DNA of 64,000 nucleotides from Bradyrhizobium sp. 164 (lineage in GTDB: Bacteria; Pseudomonadota; Alphaproteobacteria; Rhizobiales; Xanthobacteraceae), in assembly GCF_023073715.1 (NCBI RefSeq), contig NZ_JADPKA010000043.1, positions 1 through 64,000 on the forward strand, written 5' to 3'. Position numbers and translations under genes: made by a program. Under the pieces are notes generated by a model. The model searched no databases and was not told the origin of the DNA. It saw only the letters and a list, made by a program, of their open reading frames with translations. How positions within the stretch are numbered: position 1 is the first letter of the stretch; each line of letters opens with the position of its first letter. Of the stretch, positions 33,637 to 42,554 are shown in pieces.

Positions 33637-34407
33637 ATGGCAGGCGAAATTCAAAATCCCATTATCCGCGTCCGCGACGTCACCGTGCAGTTCGGCGCAA
33701 CGCGCGTGCTCGACGGCCTCAACCTCGACGTCAAGCGCGGCGAGATCCTGGGCTTCGTCGGTCCCTCGGGCGCCGGCAAATCGGTGCTGACGCGCACCAT
33801 CATCGGCCTCGTGCCGAAGGTCGCAGGCTCGATCGAGGTGTTCGGCGTCGACCTCGATTCCTCCAGCACGTCGCAGCGGCGAAATGTCGAGCGGCGGTGG
33901 GGCGTGCTGTTTCAGCAGGGCGCGCTGTTCTCCTCGCTCACGGTGCGGCAGAACATCCAGTTTCCGATGCGCGAATATTTGCGCGTGTCGCAGCGGCTGA
34001 TGGACGAGATCACCATGGCCAAGCTGACCATGGTCGGTCTCAAGCCGGAAGTTGCCGAGCGCTTCCCGTCCGAGCTCTCCGGCGGCATGATCAAGCGCGT
34101 GGCGCTCGCCCGTGCGCTGTCCCTGGATCCGGATCTCGTCTTCCTGGACGAGCCGACCTCGGGCCTCGATCCGATCGGCGCCGGCGATTTCGACGAGCTG
34201 GTCAGGACGCTCCAGCGCACTTTGGGGCTGACAGTTTTCATGGTAACGCACGACCTCGATAGCCTTTACACAGCATGTGACCGCATCGCCGTTTTAGGGA
34301 ACGGTAAGATCATTGCAGCAGGGTCGATCGCCGACATGCAGGCCTCGCAGCATCCCTGGCTGAGACAATATTTCCATGGCAAGCGCGCCCGCGCGGTGAT
34401 GGGCTGA
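33637..34407 (+). CDS. mlaF: MlaF-type ABC transporter ATPase
   Basis: A 256-residue ATPase with Walker A GPSGAGKS at 42-49, signature LSGGMIKRVALARAL, Walker B LVFLDEP and switch His in VTHD. The C-terminal HPWLRQYFHGKRARAVM matches the MlaF tail that contacts its neighbours. ATG 33637 lies two bases after the mlaE stop, so the pair is coupled. Confidence 0.94.
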   Translation: MAGEIQNPIIRVRDVTVQFGATRVLDGLNLDVKRGEILGFVGPSGAGKSVLTRTIIGLVPKVAGSIEVFGVDLDSSSTSQRRNVERRWGVLFQQGALFSSLTVRQNIQFPMREYLRVSQRLMDEITMAKLTMVGLKPEVAERFPSELSGGMIKRVALARALSLDPDLVFLDEPTSGLDPIGAGDFDELVRTLQRTLGLTVFMVTHDLDSLYTACDRIAVLGNGKIIAAGSIADMQASQHPWLRQYFHGKRARAVMG

Positions 34408-34423
34408 GGTGCCGGAGTAGCTG

Positions 34424-35293
34424 ATGGAAACGCGCGCAAATTACGTGCTGATCGGGTCGTTCACGCTGGCGGTGATCGCCGCTGCGTTCGGCTTCGTGCT
34501 GTGGTTTCAGTCGCTGCACACCACCAAGCAGCGCAGCCCCCTGCGCGTCGTGTTCGAGGGCCCCGCGGCGGGGTTGCGCAACGGCGGCAGCGTCAATTTC
34601 AACGGAATTCGGGTGGGTGAGGTGGTCTCGGTGAAGCTGGACAACCCGCGGCGGGTCGTCGCACTCGCCATGATCGAGAACAACGCCCCGATCCGCAAGG
34701 ACACCCTGGTCGGGCTCGAATTCCAGGGCCTCACCGGCGTCGCCGCAATCTCGCTCAAGGGCGGCGACGAGGCCGCGGCCCCGCCGCCGCTCGACCAGGA
34801 CGGCATCCCGACGCTGACGGCGGATCCCAACAAGCTCCAGGACGTCACCGAGGCGATCCGCGGCACGCTCCAGAACATCAACAAGATCGTCGCCGACAAT
34901 CAGGAATCGGTGAAGAACTCGCTGAAGAATTTGGAGACCTTCACCAACTCGCTCGCTCGCAACTCCGAGAAGATCGATGGCGTGATGGCCAAGGTCGACG
35001 GCGTGATGCTCAAGGCCGACAATCTCATGCTCGGCCTCAACACGCTGGCCGGCGGCAAGGACGGCGGCGAGCTGTTCCAGGCGGTGAAGTCGATCCGCGA
35101 ACTGGCCGAGGATTTCGATAAGCGCTCCGGCGCGCTGATGAGCGATGGCCGCCGCACTCTCGGCGACATCAGTCGCGCCGTGAACAATTTCGACCGCAAC
35201 CCGACCCGCGTCCTGTTCGGCGCCAGCAACTCATCGCAACCCGCCCCGCCGCCCGAGCCGCCAAAGCCGGCGGCGAGCGAGCGCAGACGATAG
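34424..35293 (+). CDS. mlaD: MlaD-type MCE substrate-binding protein
   Basis: A 289-residue protein with one N-terminal membrane helix (YVLIGSFTLAVIAAAFGFVLWF) and one MCE domain at about 40-120 (PLRVVFEGPAAGLRNGGSV, GVAAISLKGG). The remainder is a long helical region (LQNINKIVADNQESVKNSL) ending in a Pro-rich tail. MlaD hexamers carry lipid in the periplasm. It follows mlaF by 16 bp with GGAG before the ATG. No mlaC or lipoprotein gene follows; transcription ends at the hairpin 35511-35535. Confidence 0.93.
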   Translation: METRANYVLIGSFTLAVIAAAFGFVLWFQSLHTTKQRSPLRVVFEGPAAGLRNGGSVNFNGIRVGEVVSVKLDNPRRVVALAMIENNAPIRKDTLVGLEFQGLTGVAAISLKGGDEAAAPPPLDQDGIPTLTADPNKLQDVTEAIRGTLQNINKIVADNQESVKNSLKNLETFTNSLARNSEKIDGVMAKVDGVMLKADNLMLGLNTLAGGKDGGELFQAVKSIRELAEDFDKRSGALMSDGRRTLGDISRAVNNFDRNPTRVLFGASNSSQPAPPPEPPKPAASERRR

Positions 35294-35342
35294 TTGGCGA
35301 GGTGTTCGCGTGTCGCTCACCATCGTATTGTGAGCGCCAGGT

Positions 35343-35486
35343 CTCGTGTCCCGGACGCGCTGCAACGCCCTTAGCGTTGCTGCGCAGAGCCAGGACCCAG
35401 AAGGCAACACGGTGTGATGTGCGACATTGGCCCCGGCTCTGCAGCGCACCGCCGAAGGGGCGCTACGCTGCGTCCGGGGCACGACA
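35343..35486. repeat. Dispersed repeat, CCCGGACGC family, full copy
   Basis: Left half GTCCCGGACGCGCTGCAACGCCCTTAGCGTTGCTGCGCAGAGCCAGGACCC and right half CCCCGGCTCTGCAGCGCACCGCCGAAGGGGCGC...GCGTCCGGGGCAC form a large imperfect inverted repeat. Its right half matches 25158-25222, its left half matches 28630-28691 in inverted orientation. Confidence 0.75.
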
Positions 35487-35510
35487 GCGAGGATGCCGCC
35501 CAAAACCAAA

Positions 35511-35535
35511 ACGGAGGCCGTGAGGCCTCCGTTTT
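35511..35535. terminator. Bidirectional intrinsic terminator (mlaD / giant protein)
   Basis: ACGGAGGCC-GTGA-GGCCTCCGT is a perfect 9-bp stem flanked by AAAA on the left and TTTT on the right, so it can terminate mlaD on the plus strand and the giant gene on the minus strand. Confidence 0.88.
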
Positions 35536-35565
35536 CATCCGCTAATCGGTAACGCTACGAGCCGC

Positions 35566-38500
35566 TCACCCGAGCCGTCCCGCCGCGTGGGCCAGCAGCG
35601 TGTAGACCAGCCCCGTCTCCGAGGTCAGGTGGCTGCGCAGCTCCTGCGGGCCGCGGCCGTCGCGGGCGACTTCGTCGAGCAGGCGCTCGAACTCCGCGAT
35701 GTAGCGGTCGACCGTGCCCTTGAAGTTGCGGTCGGCGCGATACTTGCGGGCGACCTCGTCGAAGGCCTTCTGGCCGGCGGGCGTGTAGAGGCGCTTGGTG
35801 AAGGCCTTGTTCTCGCCGCGCTGGTAGCGGTCCCACATCTCGGCGGCGAGGTTGCGGTCCATCAGCCGGCCGATGTCGAGCGACAACGATTCCAGCGGAT
35901 TGCCACCACCTTGCAGCGCCTGCGGCTGCGGAGCGGGTGCCGCGCGGCCGCGGGGAGCCTCACGGCCGGCCGAGGCGGCAGGACCCGTGTCGGCGCGGTT
36001 GAGCAGGTCCGACAGCCAGCCGTCGCGGCCCTGGTCGTTGCCGGCAGGCGCGACCGACGGCGCTTCGGTGCGGCGCGCAGCCGGCATGCCGAGATCCGGC
36101 GGCGGCAGCGTCGAGGCGCTGCCGGTGTCGCGCATGCGGGTCTCGGTGGCGCGGCCTGCGACTGCGGCCAGCACCGCCGGCTCTTCCTGGCGCTGCACGC
36201 TGCCGCGGCTCGTCGTGGTGACGTCGAGGCCGCGGCCATGCTGGGCTACGATGCGGTTGAGCTCGGCGAGCGCCTCGATCTGGTCGACGATCACCTTGCG
36301 CATTTGCGCGGTGCTTTCGGCAGCCTCCTGCGGCATCTCGAGCACGCCGCGGCGCAGCTCGTTACGGGTGGATTCGAGCTCGTTGTGCATCTCGAGCGCC
36401 ATCTGCTTCATGCTTGCGACCAGATTGCTGAAGCGCTCGGTCGACTGCTTGAACATCGCATCCGCCTCGTCGGTGGTCTGGCGGTAGATGTCGTGCATGG
36501 CTTCGATGGTCTGGCGGTGCTCCTCTTCGGACGCCGCGCGCACCGCCTCGAACTGGCGGGTGATTGCGGCAGAGCCTGCGCCGGCGGTCTCGGCGACGAC
36601 GCGGGCGATGTCGCGGGCACGCTCTTCGGCTGCGGCCAGCGATTCATCGAGCAGGCCGGTGAAGCGCGACAGGCGCTGGTCGAGATCGGCCGTACGCAGG
36701 TCGATTGTGGTGACGAGCGATTCCAGCGCCTGCTTGCGCTCGGCGAGCGAGGCGGTGGTGTTCTTGTTACTCTGCTCGACGACCTGCGCGGCCTCGACAA
36801 GCGCCTTGCCATGCTTGTCGAATTGGGTCGACAGCTCGCCGAGGTCCTGGAGCGCCTTCGTGGTCTTGCTGTTGAAGACGTTGAGCTGGTCTTCCAGGTT
36901 CTGCGTCGCGGCGCCGTTGCGCGAGGTGACGTCGTTCATCGCCGAGACGAAGTCGGCGACGCGCGTCACCAGCGCCCGCTCGAGCGAGTTGAGGTTGTCG
37001 TGCGCACCGGTCAGCACCTCCTGAAGCAGGATGTTGCCTTCGCGCAGCCGCTCGAACAGCGCCACCGTGTCGGTGCGTAGGATCTTGCTGGTCTCCTGCA
37101 TCTCGGTCACGGCCGCGATCGAGACCTGGCGCGACTGGTCGATCGCCGAGCGCGAGGCCTGCTCGAGGTCCTTGAGCGACTTGCCGACCGCGCCGGTGGC
37201 GATCTCGCTCGCCGTATTGATGGCGCGGGCGACTTCCGAGCCGTTGCCCATCATAGTCTGCGAGAATGCCTGGCCGCGCGTCTCGATCGACTTCAGCGCG
37301 TCGGAGGTGACGCGGTCAATGTCGAGCGTGAGCTGGTTGGTCTGGGAGCCGATCGCGTCGACCAGGGCGCCGCGCTTGGCGTCGATCATGTTCGACAGAC
37401 GGTCGGCCTGCTGCTGCACATAGGTGACGATCTCGTCGGTCTTACCGGTCATGGCCTGGCCGAAGCTGCTGCTGGCGGCGAGCACCGAGCGCTCGACGTC
37501 GGCCGAACTCGACTTGACCCGCGAGCTGGCCTCGTTAGAGGCGGATATCAGCGCGTTCTGGGCGCTGAGCGCGCTGGTCTGGATGTCGTTGGTCGCGTTC
37601 GCGGCGGCTGCGCTCAGTGTACGCTCGATCTCGGTCGAGATCGTGCGGATCTGGCTCGCGGCATCCGCCGAGGTCGAGGTCAGCGAGGTCTGCGCCTCAC
37701 GCGCGCTGTTGAGGATCGTCGAGGCGGTGTCGGCGCCGACCGCGGTCAGCGTGCGCTCGATATCCGTGGTCAGCGACTTGATCTGGCTCGCCGCGTCGGT
37801 CGAGGCGGAGATCAGCGTGCCCTGGGCCTCGCGGATACCGCTGGTGAGCGCTTCGATGGTGGCGCCGCCGGCGGTTGCCAGCGCGCGCTGCATCTCGGCC
37901 GCGAGCGAACGCACCTGGCTGGTCTGCTCGGCCGAGACCGTGAGCAGGGTGCTCTGGGCGTCGCGGGCGCTGGTGGTGATCGTCTCGGCGGTCGACTGGC
38001 CGACCTGCGAGAGCGAACGATGCACTTCGGCCGCGAGCGACTTGACCTGGCTCGCCGCATCCGAGGACGCCGTGACCAGCGTGCTCTGGGCCTCGCGGGC
38101 GCCGCTCATGATGGTCTCGGCGGTCGAGGTGCCCGCCATCGAGAGCGAGCGCTGCACATCGGAAGACAGCGCCTTGATCTGGTTGGCGGTCTCGGTCGAA
38201 GCCGCGATCAGCGCGCCCTGCGCATCGCGGGCGCCGGCGACGATCGACTCCGCTGTGGTGGTGCCGGCCAGCGACAGCGAACGCTGCACGTCGGCGGTGA
38301 GCGTCTTGACATGGTTGGCCGCATCCGAAGAGGCGGTGACGAGCGTGGTCTGCACCTCGCGGGCGCCGGCCAGGATCGAGGCCGCGGTCGCCGAGCCCGC
38401 TGCGGACAACGTGCGTTCGACGTCGGCCGCGAGCCCCTTGATCTGGTTGGAGGCATCGCCCGATGCGGCGACCAGGGTCGACTGCGCCTCGCGGGCGCTG

Positions 38501-41274
38501 GTCAGGATCGAGTTCGCAGCACCGGTGCCGACGGCGGTCAGCGCGCGCTCGACCTCGGACGAGGTCATCTTGAGCTGGGCGTTGACGTCGGAGGAGACCG
38601 TCAGCAGCGACTGCTGAGCGGTGCGCGCGCCGGTCTGGATGGTCTCGCTGGTGTTGACGACGAGGTTGGTGAGCGAGCGTTCGGCGTCCTCGACGTGCGA
38701 GCGGATCGCGGTCGAGATCATCTCGGCGCGGGACATCATGTCCTCGCTGGCCTGGCGTCCGCTGCTCTCGATGCGGCCGGCGACCGCCTCGACGCGCGAG
38801 CCGAGCAGGTCCTCGAACTGCGCCACGCGCACGTCGATGTCGCTCGCGACCGAGCCGACCTTGGTCTCGATGGCGTGGTGGATCTCCTGGAAGCGCGCCG
38901 TGACCGTGTCGGACAGATGCGCGGTGCGGCCGTCGATGACCTCGGTGACGCCGGTGATGCGGCGGTCGACGGCCTCGATCGCCTGCGCGGTGCCGTCCGT
39001 GAGGGTCGAGGTCAGCAGCGTGAGGCGCGTGTCGATCGACTGCACGGCCTGCGAGGCGCCGTTCGTCACCGCGGAGGTCAGGTAAGTGAGGCGGGAGTCG
39101 ATGGATTCGAGCGCCTGCGACGCGCCGCCCGTCAGCGTCGTCGTGAGATGCGTTAGCCTCGTGTCGATCAACTGGATGGTCTGCGATGCGCCGTCGGTCA
39201 GAGAGGTGGTGAGGTGGTTAAGGCGCGCGTCAATGGTTTCGATGGCCTCCGATGCGCCGCCGGTCAGCGACGTCGTGAGGTAGGTGAGGCGGGTATCTAT
39301 TGACTGGATCGCCTGCGCGGCGCCCTCGCTCAGCGACGTTGCCAGCGTATTGATGCGTCCGTCGATGGTTTCGGTCATGGACCTGGCGCGGGTGTCGAAC
39401 GACTGTTCGAGCGCGGCGACGCGGCCGACGAGCTGCTGGTCGAAGGTCCTGATGTGGCCTTCGATCGTGCCGTCGAGGCTGGCGATCTTGCCGTCGAGCG
39501 AGGCGTCGAGGTTGCTGACGCGTTCCCCGACCGTGGTCTCGAATTGCACCAGCCGCTGGTCAAGCACGGCCGTGATCTGGCCGCCGTTAGACGTGAAGCG
39601 GGTGTCGAAATTGTCGACATAGGTCTTCAACGTCTCGGCGATGTCCTGCGTGCGCTGGCCCATGCGCTCGACGATCTCTCCGCCGAAGGTCTTCACGGTG
39701 CGGTCGAACTCGGAGATGTGGCGCGTGATCAGCGCGCCGAGCGTGCCGGAGTCGCGGGCGAACTTCTCGACCAGCTCGGTGCCCTGGTTCCTGACGAGCT
39801 CGTCGAAGGCGCTCATCTGGAGCGACAGCGAGTCGTGCGCAGTCTCGGTCTGGCTGACGACCTTGGCGACCAGGCTGTTGACGGTGGCGTCCAGCGCCTC
39901 GCTCGCCTTGTCGCCGCTCGTCATGATCTGGCCGGCGAGCCGGTTGCCGGCGTCGTCGATCTTGGCAGAGATGTCGTTGGAACGCAGCTCGAGCTCGAGC
40001 AGCAGCGAGTCCGACGAATTCTTCAGGGAATCATGCACCTGCTCGGTGCGCGCGGAGATGCCGTCGACGATCGCGGCGGAGCGCTGCTCGAACTCGCCGG
40101 TGATACGGTCGATGCGCTCGTTCAGCATCTCGTGGACGCGGTCGGCGAGATCGACGAATTCGTCGTGGACGTGGCCGGTCTTGAAGTTGAGGCTGGTGGT
40201 CAGCCGCTCGCTGGCGTCGAGCACGGCGCGCGTGGTCTCGTTGCTGGCCTCCTCGAGGCGATCGAGCAGGTCGCCGCCGCGCTCACCGAGCGCCAGGATC
40301 ATGTTGTCGCCGGCATTGCTCAGCGCCTGGGTGATGTGGGCGCCGCGCTCTTCCAGCGCGCCGGTGATGGACTTGGCGACCTCGTCGACGCGCGAGGCGA
40401 TCGCGTCCGAGATCAGTGCGATGTCGTGGCGCAGGTCGATCTGCACCCCGGAGATGGCGCTGCGGACCTGCTCGGCCTGGCCGACCAGGTTGTCGCGCTG
40501 ATGCGCGATGTCCTGGAGCAGGGCGCGGATGCGCACCTCGTTGTCGGAATAGGCCCGCTCGAGCGCCGCGACCTCGTTGGCGACCAGCGTCTCAAGCTCG
40601 CCGGCGCGCGCAATGGCGCGCTCGATGCCGTCGCCCATCGCTGCGACCTCACGGCGGATGGCCTGGCCGACGGTGACCATGGAATCGGAGGCCGAGCCTT
40701 CCGGCTCGGAGAAGCGGATCGCGACCTGCGCCATCGCCTGCGCGATCATGCGCATTTCCTGGCCGCGCCAAACGAGGCTCGCCAGGAAGTAGAACAGCAT
40801 GATCGGCGCGAAGAACATCGCGATCAGGCCGGCAATGACGAGCACGCCACCGCTCTGGCCCATGGCGGCCTGGATCGAGGGCAGGAAGCCGAATGTCAGC
40901 GCGGCGCAGGCGGCGAGCCAGACGCCGGCGAAGATGGTGGCGAAGGTGTAGACGCTGCGGGCAGGGCGGCCCCTCTGAAGCGCCTGGAGCAACTGGCCGA
41001 TGGTCTCACGGTCGTCATTGGCTGCGCGGCGCGAGGTACGCGGCTCCTCGATCGGGTCGAACGCGGTTGCTCGTTCGTTGGCGGCGGGGCGCGGCTCGAA
41101 GCTCGGCTCGTCGAAGACCGGAGGCGCGGGCGGCCCCACCGGAGGCACCGTCTCGTTGCGCATCGCCGCGTTGCGGCTGGTATCCGCAGCGGTGTCACTG
41201 ATGTTCAGGGCTTCCTGGATCGCAGAAAGCGCAACTTCTGTGGGGTCTTTGGCCTTTTTCGGAGTGTTCGCCAT
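35566..41274 (-). CDS. Giant apolipoprotein-like membrane protein, homologue of growth pole ring protein GPR / RgsE
   Basis: A 1,902-residue inner-membrane protein. Residues 1-105 are a polar cytoplasmic leader, and two membrane helices span about 108-132 and 142-167. The rest is almost entirely helical. Residues 640-772 contain six tandem 22-residue repeats (LTYLTTSLTGGASEAIETID type); residues 862-1257 contain nine tandem 44-residue repeats (VERTLSAAGSATAASILAGA type). A Pro/Ala-rich linker precedes a folded C-terminal domain of about 100 residues (EMWDRYQRGENKAFTKRLY). This matches the large apolipoprotein-like proteins GPR of Agrobacterium tumefaciens and RgsE of Sinorhizobium meliloti, which ring the growth pole and direct polar growth. 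Divergent from an Hpt gene across CtrA-like sites. Homology was judged by architecture, not by alignment. Confidence 0.8.
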   Translation of the reverse strand: MANTPKKAKDPTEVALSAIQEALNISDTAADTSRNAAMRNETVPPVGPPAPPVFDEPSFEPRPAANERATAFDPIEEPRTSRRAANDDRETIGQLLQALQRGRPARSVYTFATIFAGVWLAACAALTFGFLPSIQAAMGQSGGVLVIAGLIAMFFAPIMLFYFLASLVWRGQEMRMIAQAMAQVAIRFSEPEGSASDSMVTVGQAIRREVAAMGDGIERAIARAGELETLVANEVAALERAYSDNEVRIRALLQDIAHQRDNLVGQAEQVRSAISGVQIDLRHDIALISDAIASRVDEVAKSITGALEERGAHITQALSNAGDNMILALGERGGDLLDRLEEASNETTRAVLDASERLTTSLNFKTGHVHDEFVDLADRVHEMLNERIDRITGEFEQRSAAIVDGISARTEQVHDSLKNSSDSLLLELELRSNDISAKIDDAGNRLAGQIMTSGDKASEALDATVNSLVAKVVSQTETAHDSLSLQMSAFDELVRNQGTELVEKFARDSGTLGALITRHISEFDRTVKTFGGEIVERMGQRTQDIAETLKTYVDNFDTRFTSNGGQITAVLDQRLVQFETTVGERVSNLDASLDGKIASLDGTIEGHIRTFDQQLVGRVAALEQSFDTRARSMTETIDGRINTLATSLSEGAAQAIQSIDTRLTYLTTSLTGGASEAIETIDARLNHLTTSLTDGASQTIQLIDTRLTHLTTTLTGGASQALESIDSRLTYLTSAVTNGASQAVQSIDTRLTLLTSTLTDGTAQAIEAVDRRITGVTEVIDGRTAHLSDTVTARFQEIHHAIETKVGSVASDIDVRVAQFEDLLGSRVEAVAGRIESSGRQASEDMMSRAEMISTAIRSHVEDAERSLTNLVVNTSETIQTGARTAQQSLLTVSSDVNAQLKMTSSEVERALTAVGTGAANSILTSAREAQSTLVAASGDASNQIKGLAADVERTLSAAGSATAASILAGAREVQTTLVTASSDAANHVKTLTADVQRSLSLAGTTTAESIVAGARDAQGALIAASTETANQIKALSSDVQRSLSMAGTSTAETIMSGAREAQSTLVTASSDAASQVKSLAAEVHRSLSQVGQSTAETITTSARDAQSTLLTVSAEQTSQVRSLAAEMQRALATAGGATIEALTSGIREAQGTLISASTDAASQIKSLTTDIERTLTAVGADTASTILNSAREAQTSLTSTSADAASQIRTISTEIERTLSAAAANATNDIQTSALSAQNALISASNEASSRVKSSSADVERSVLAASSSFGQAMTGKTDEIVTYVQQQADRLSNMIDAKRGALVDAIGSQTNQLTLDIDRVTSDALKSIETRGQAFSQTMMGNGSEVARAINTASEIATGAVGKSLKDLEQASRSAIDQSRQVSIAAVTEMQETSKILRTDTVALFERLREGNILLQEVLTGAHDNLNSLERALVTRVADFVSAMNDVTSRNGAATQNLEDQLNVFNSKTTKALQDLGELSTQFDKHGKALVEAAQVVEQSNKNTTASLAERKQALESLVTTIDLRTADLDQRLSRFTGLLDESLAAAEERARDIARVVAETAGAGSAAITRQFEAVRAASEEEHRQTIEAMHDIYRQTTDEADAMFKQSTERFSNLVASMKQMALEMHNELESTRNELRRGVLEMPQEAAESTAQMRKVIVDQIEALAELNRIVAQHGRGLDVTTTSRGSVQRQEEPAVLAAVAGRATETRMRDTGSASTLPPPDLGMPAARRTEAPSVAPAGNDQGRDGWLSDLLNRADTGPAASAGREAPRGRAAPAPQPQALQGGGNPLESLSLDIGRLMDRNLAAEMWDRYQRGENKAFTKRLYTPAGQKAFDEVARKYRADRNFKGTVDRYIAEFERLLDEVARDGRGPQELRSHLTSETGLVYTLLAHAAGRLG

Positions 41275-41672
41275 GTTCAGTCCGAGCCCTCGTTACTTGT
41301 ACGCGTCCCCCCGCGAGCCCTGCGCGATACGCAAGCCCACAGACCGGATCATGCCGCTTGCGCGGATCTCCGAGCCGTCCCCACCCGGACGGCTTGTCCG
41401 CCAATTTCTGCAACATCCTATTGGCAGAGCGTCGCGAATGAAATGGCTGCGATTAAGACAATGTTAATCATCGTTAACAGGATCGCGCCGTAACGCCTTA
41501 GCACTAAATGCAATTCTCCACCGAACTCGGCCGATTGCGGCAACTTTTCGTCAACAAATCGGCGGAATTGCGTAAAACGGCCCAAACATTTCGTTAACCA
41601 TTTTCATGCTTGGGTAGGAGGAACCTGACCGCCGGACCGGCGGGACGATCGCGCGCTGCCGGGGCCCTGGTC
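41275..41672. other. Shared regulatory region between the GPR-like and Hpt genes (398 bp)
   Basis: No gene is seen here. The middle part (41440-41610) is rich in GTTAA motifs: TTAA at 41453, 41464 and 41474, plus CGTTAACCATTTT at 41592-41604. An AGGAGG at 41615-41620 is not followed by a usable start. The region probably holds promoters for both divergent genes. Confidence 0.6.
41453..41478. promoter_or_regulatory. Tandem CtrA-like boxes (TTAA-N7-TTAA overlapping TTAA-N6-TTAAC)
   Basis: TTAAGACAATGTTAA fits the CtrA consensus TTAA-N7-TTAA exactly; the second TTAA then pairs with TTAAC after six bases. They lie about 180 bp upstream of the GPR-like start and about 195 bp upstream of the Hpt start. 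CtrA is the master cell-cycle regulator in alphaproteobacteria. Confidence 0.6.
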
Positions 41673-42047
41673 ATGACGCCTGAACTGCAACGGATGGACT
41701 GGATGCCCTCGCCCCCGCTTGCACCCATCGACAGTCCGCTCGACCTCGATCACCTCGCCCGCATGACGCTCGGCGATGCCGAGCTGGAACGGGAAGTGCT
41801 GGCGATGTTTGCCGAGCAGGCAGTCCGCCTGGTTGCGGCGATGACGGCGCTGCCGGCCGAGGCCGGTGCACTGGCCCACAAGCTCAAGGGCTCGGCACGC
41901 GGGATCGGCGCCTTTGCCGTGGCCGATGCCGCAGGCAGCCTGGAGACCGCGATCCGGACCGGTCATGGTCGGCCCCACGCCCTTGCCGTCTTGAAAGAGG
42001 CGGTAACCGAGGCTCGCGCCGCCATCGAGGCGATGCTGAAGCCTTAA
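41673..42047 (+). CDS. Hpt-domain phosphotransfer protein
   Basis: A 124-residue protein with a single Hpt four-helix domain. The phospho-accepting histidine is H69 in LAHKLKGSARGIGA, the exact Hpt signature. It has no kinase or receiver domain, so it should relay phosphate between a hybrid kinase and a response regulator. The start at 41673 has a weak ribosome site; an upstream TTG at 41610 is in frame but its leader is not protein-like. Position divergent from the polar-growth protein and next to CtrA-like boxes suggests a cell-cycle phosphorelay, by inference only. Confidence 0.82.
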   Translation: MTPELQRMDWMPSPPLAPIDSPLDLDHLARMTLGDAELEREVLAMFAEQAVRLVAAMTALPAEAGALAHKLKGSARGIGAFAVADAAGSLETAIRTGHGRPHALAVLKEAVTEARAAIEAMLKP

Positions 42048-42216
42048 GGCGCGGACTGTCAGAACCGGGTTCTACTCTTTTGTTTTGACGCGTGTTCTTC
42101 CCGCGAAGCGGGATTCACCTCGCGCCGAAAACGCTATGGCGCCGGGCTGACCGACCCGTTATAGGACAGGCCGGGACCCCTCCTTCATTCCAAGCACCGC
42201 GGCAGCACGAGCACAC

Positions 42217-42537
42217 ATGGCCAAGATTCACTTTGTCGACCACAAGGGCGAAACCCGCACGGTGGAAATCGAGAACGGCGCAACCGTGATGGAAGCCGCC
42301 ATCCGCAACAGCATTCCCGGCATCGAGGCCGAATGCGGCGGCGCTTGTGCCTGCGCGACCTGCCATGTCTATGTCGACGAAGCCTGGCGCGAGAAGGTCG
42401 GCAACCCGACGCCGATGGAAGAGGACATGCTCGACTTCGGCTTCGACGTGCGCCCGAACTCGCGCCTGTCCTGCCAGATCAAGGTCTCCGATGAGCTCGA
42501 CGGGCTCGTCGTCGCGACGCCGGAACGCCAGGCCTGA
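42217..42537 (+). CDS. [2Fe-2S] ferredoxin, adrenodoxin type
   Basis: A 106-residue ferredoxin with cluster ligands C40, C46, C49 (C-x5-C-x2-C) and C86; an extra Cys at 44 sits inside the loop. [22 protein letters not shown] is the family's acidic recognition region plus the last ligand. Vertebrate-type ferredoxins serve P450s, Fe-S assembly and other oxidoreductases. A ferredoxin-NADP reductase gene lies 670 bp downstream on the same strand, a natural electron donor. Confidence 0.93.
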   Translation: MAKIHFVDHKGETRTVEIENGATVMEAAIRNSIPGIEAECGGACACATCHVYVDEAWREKVGNPTPMEEDMLDFGFDVRPNSRLSCQIKVSDELDGLVVATPERQA

Positions 42538-42554
42538 TCCACTCGATTAGGTAA

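Noticed and set aside
35587..41493. Several long plus-strand frames (for example 39454-41493) opposite the giant protein
   Set aside because: Their repeats mirror the repeats of the minus-strand gene, and the composition is that of antisense shadow frames.
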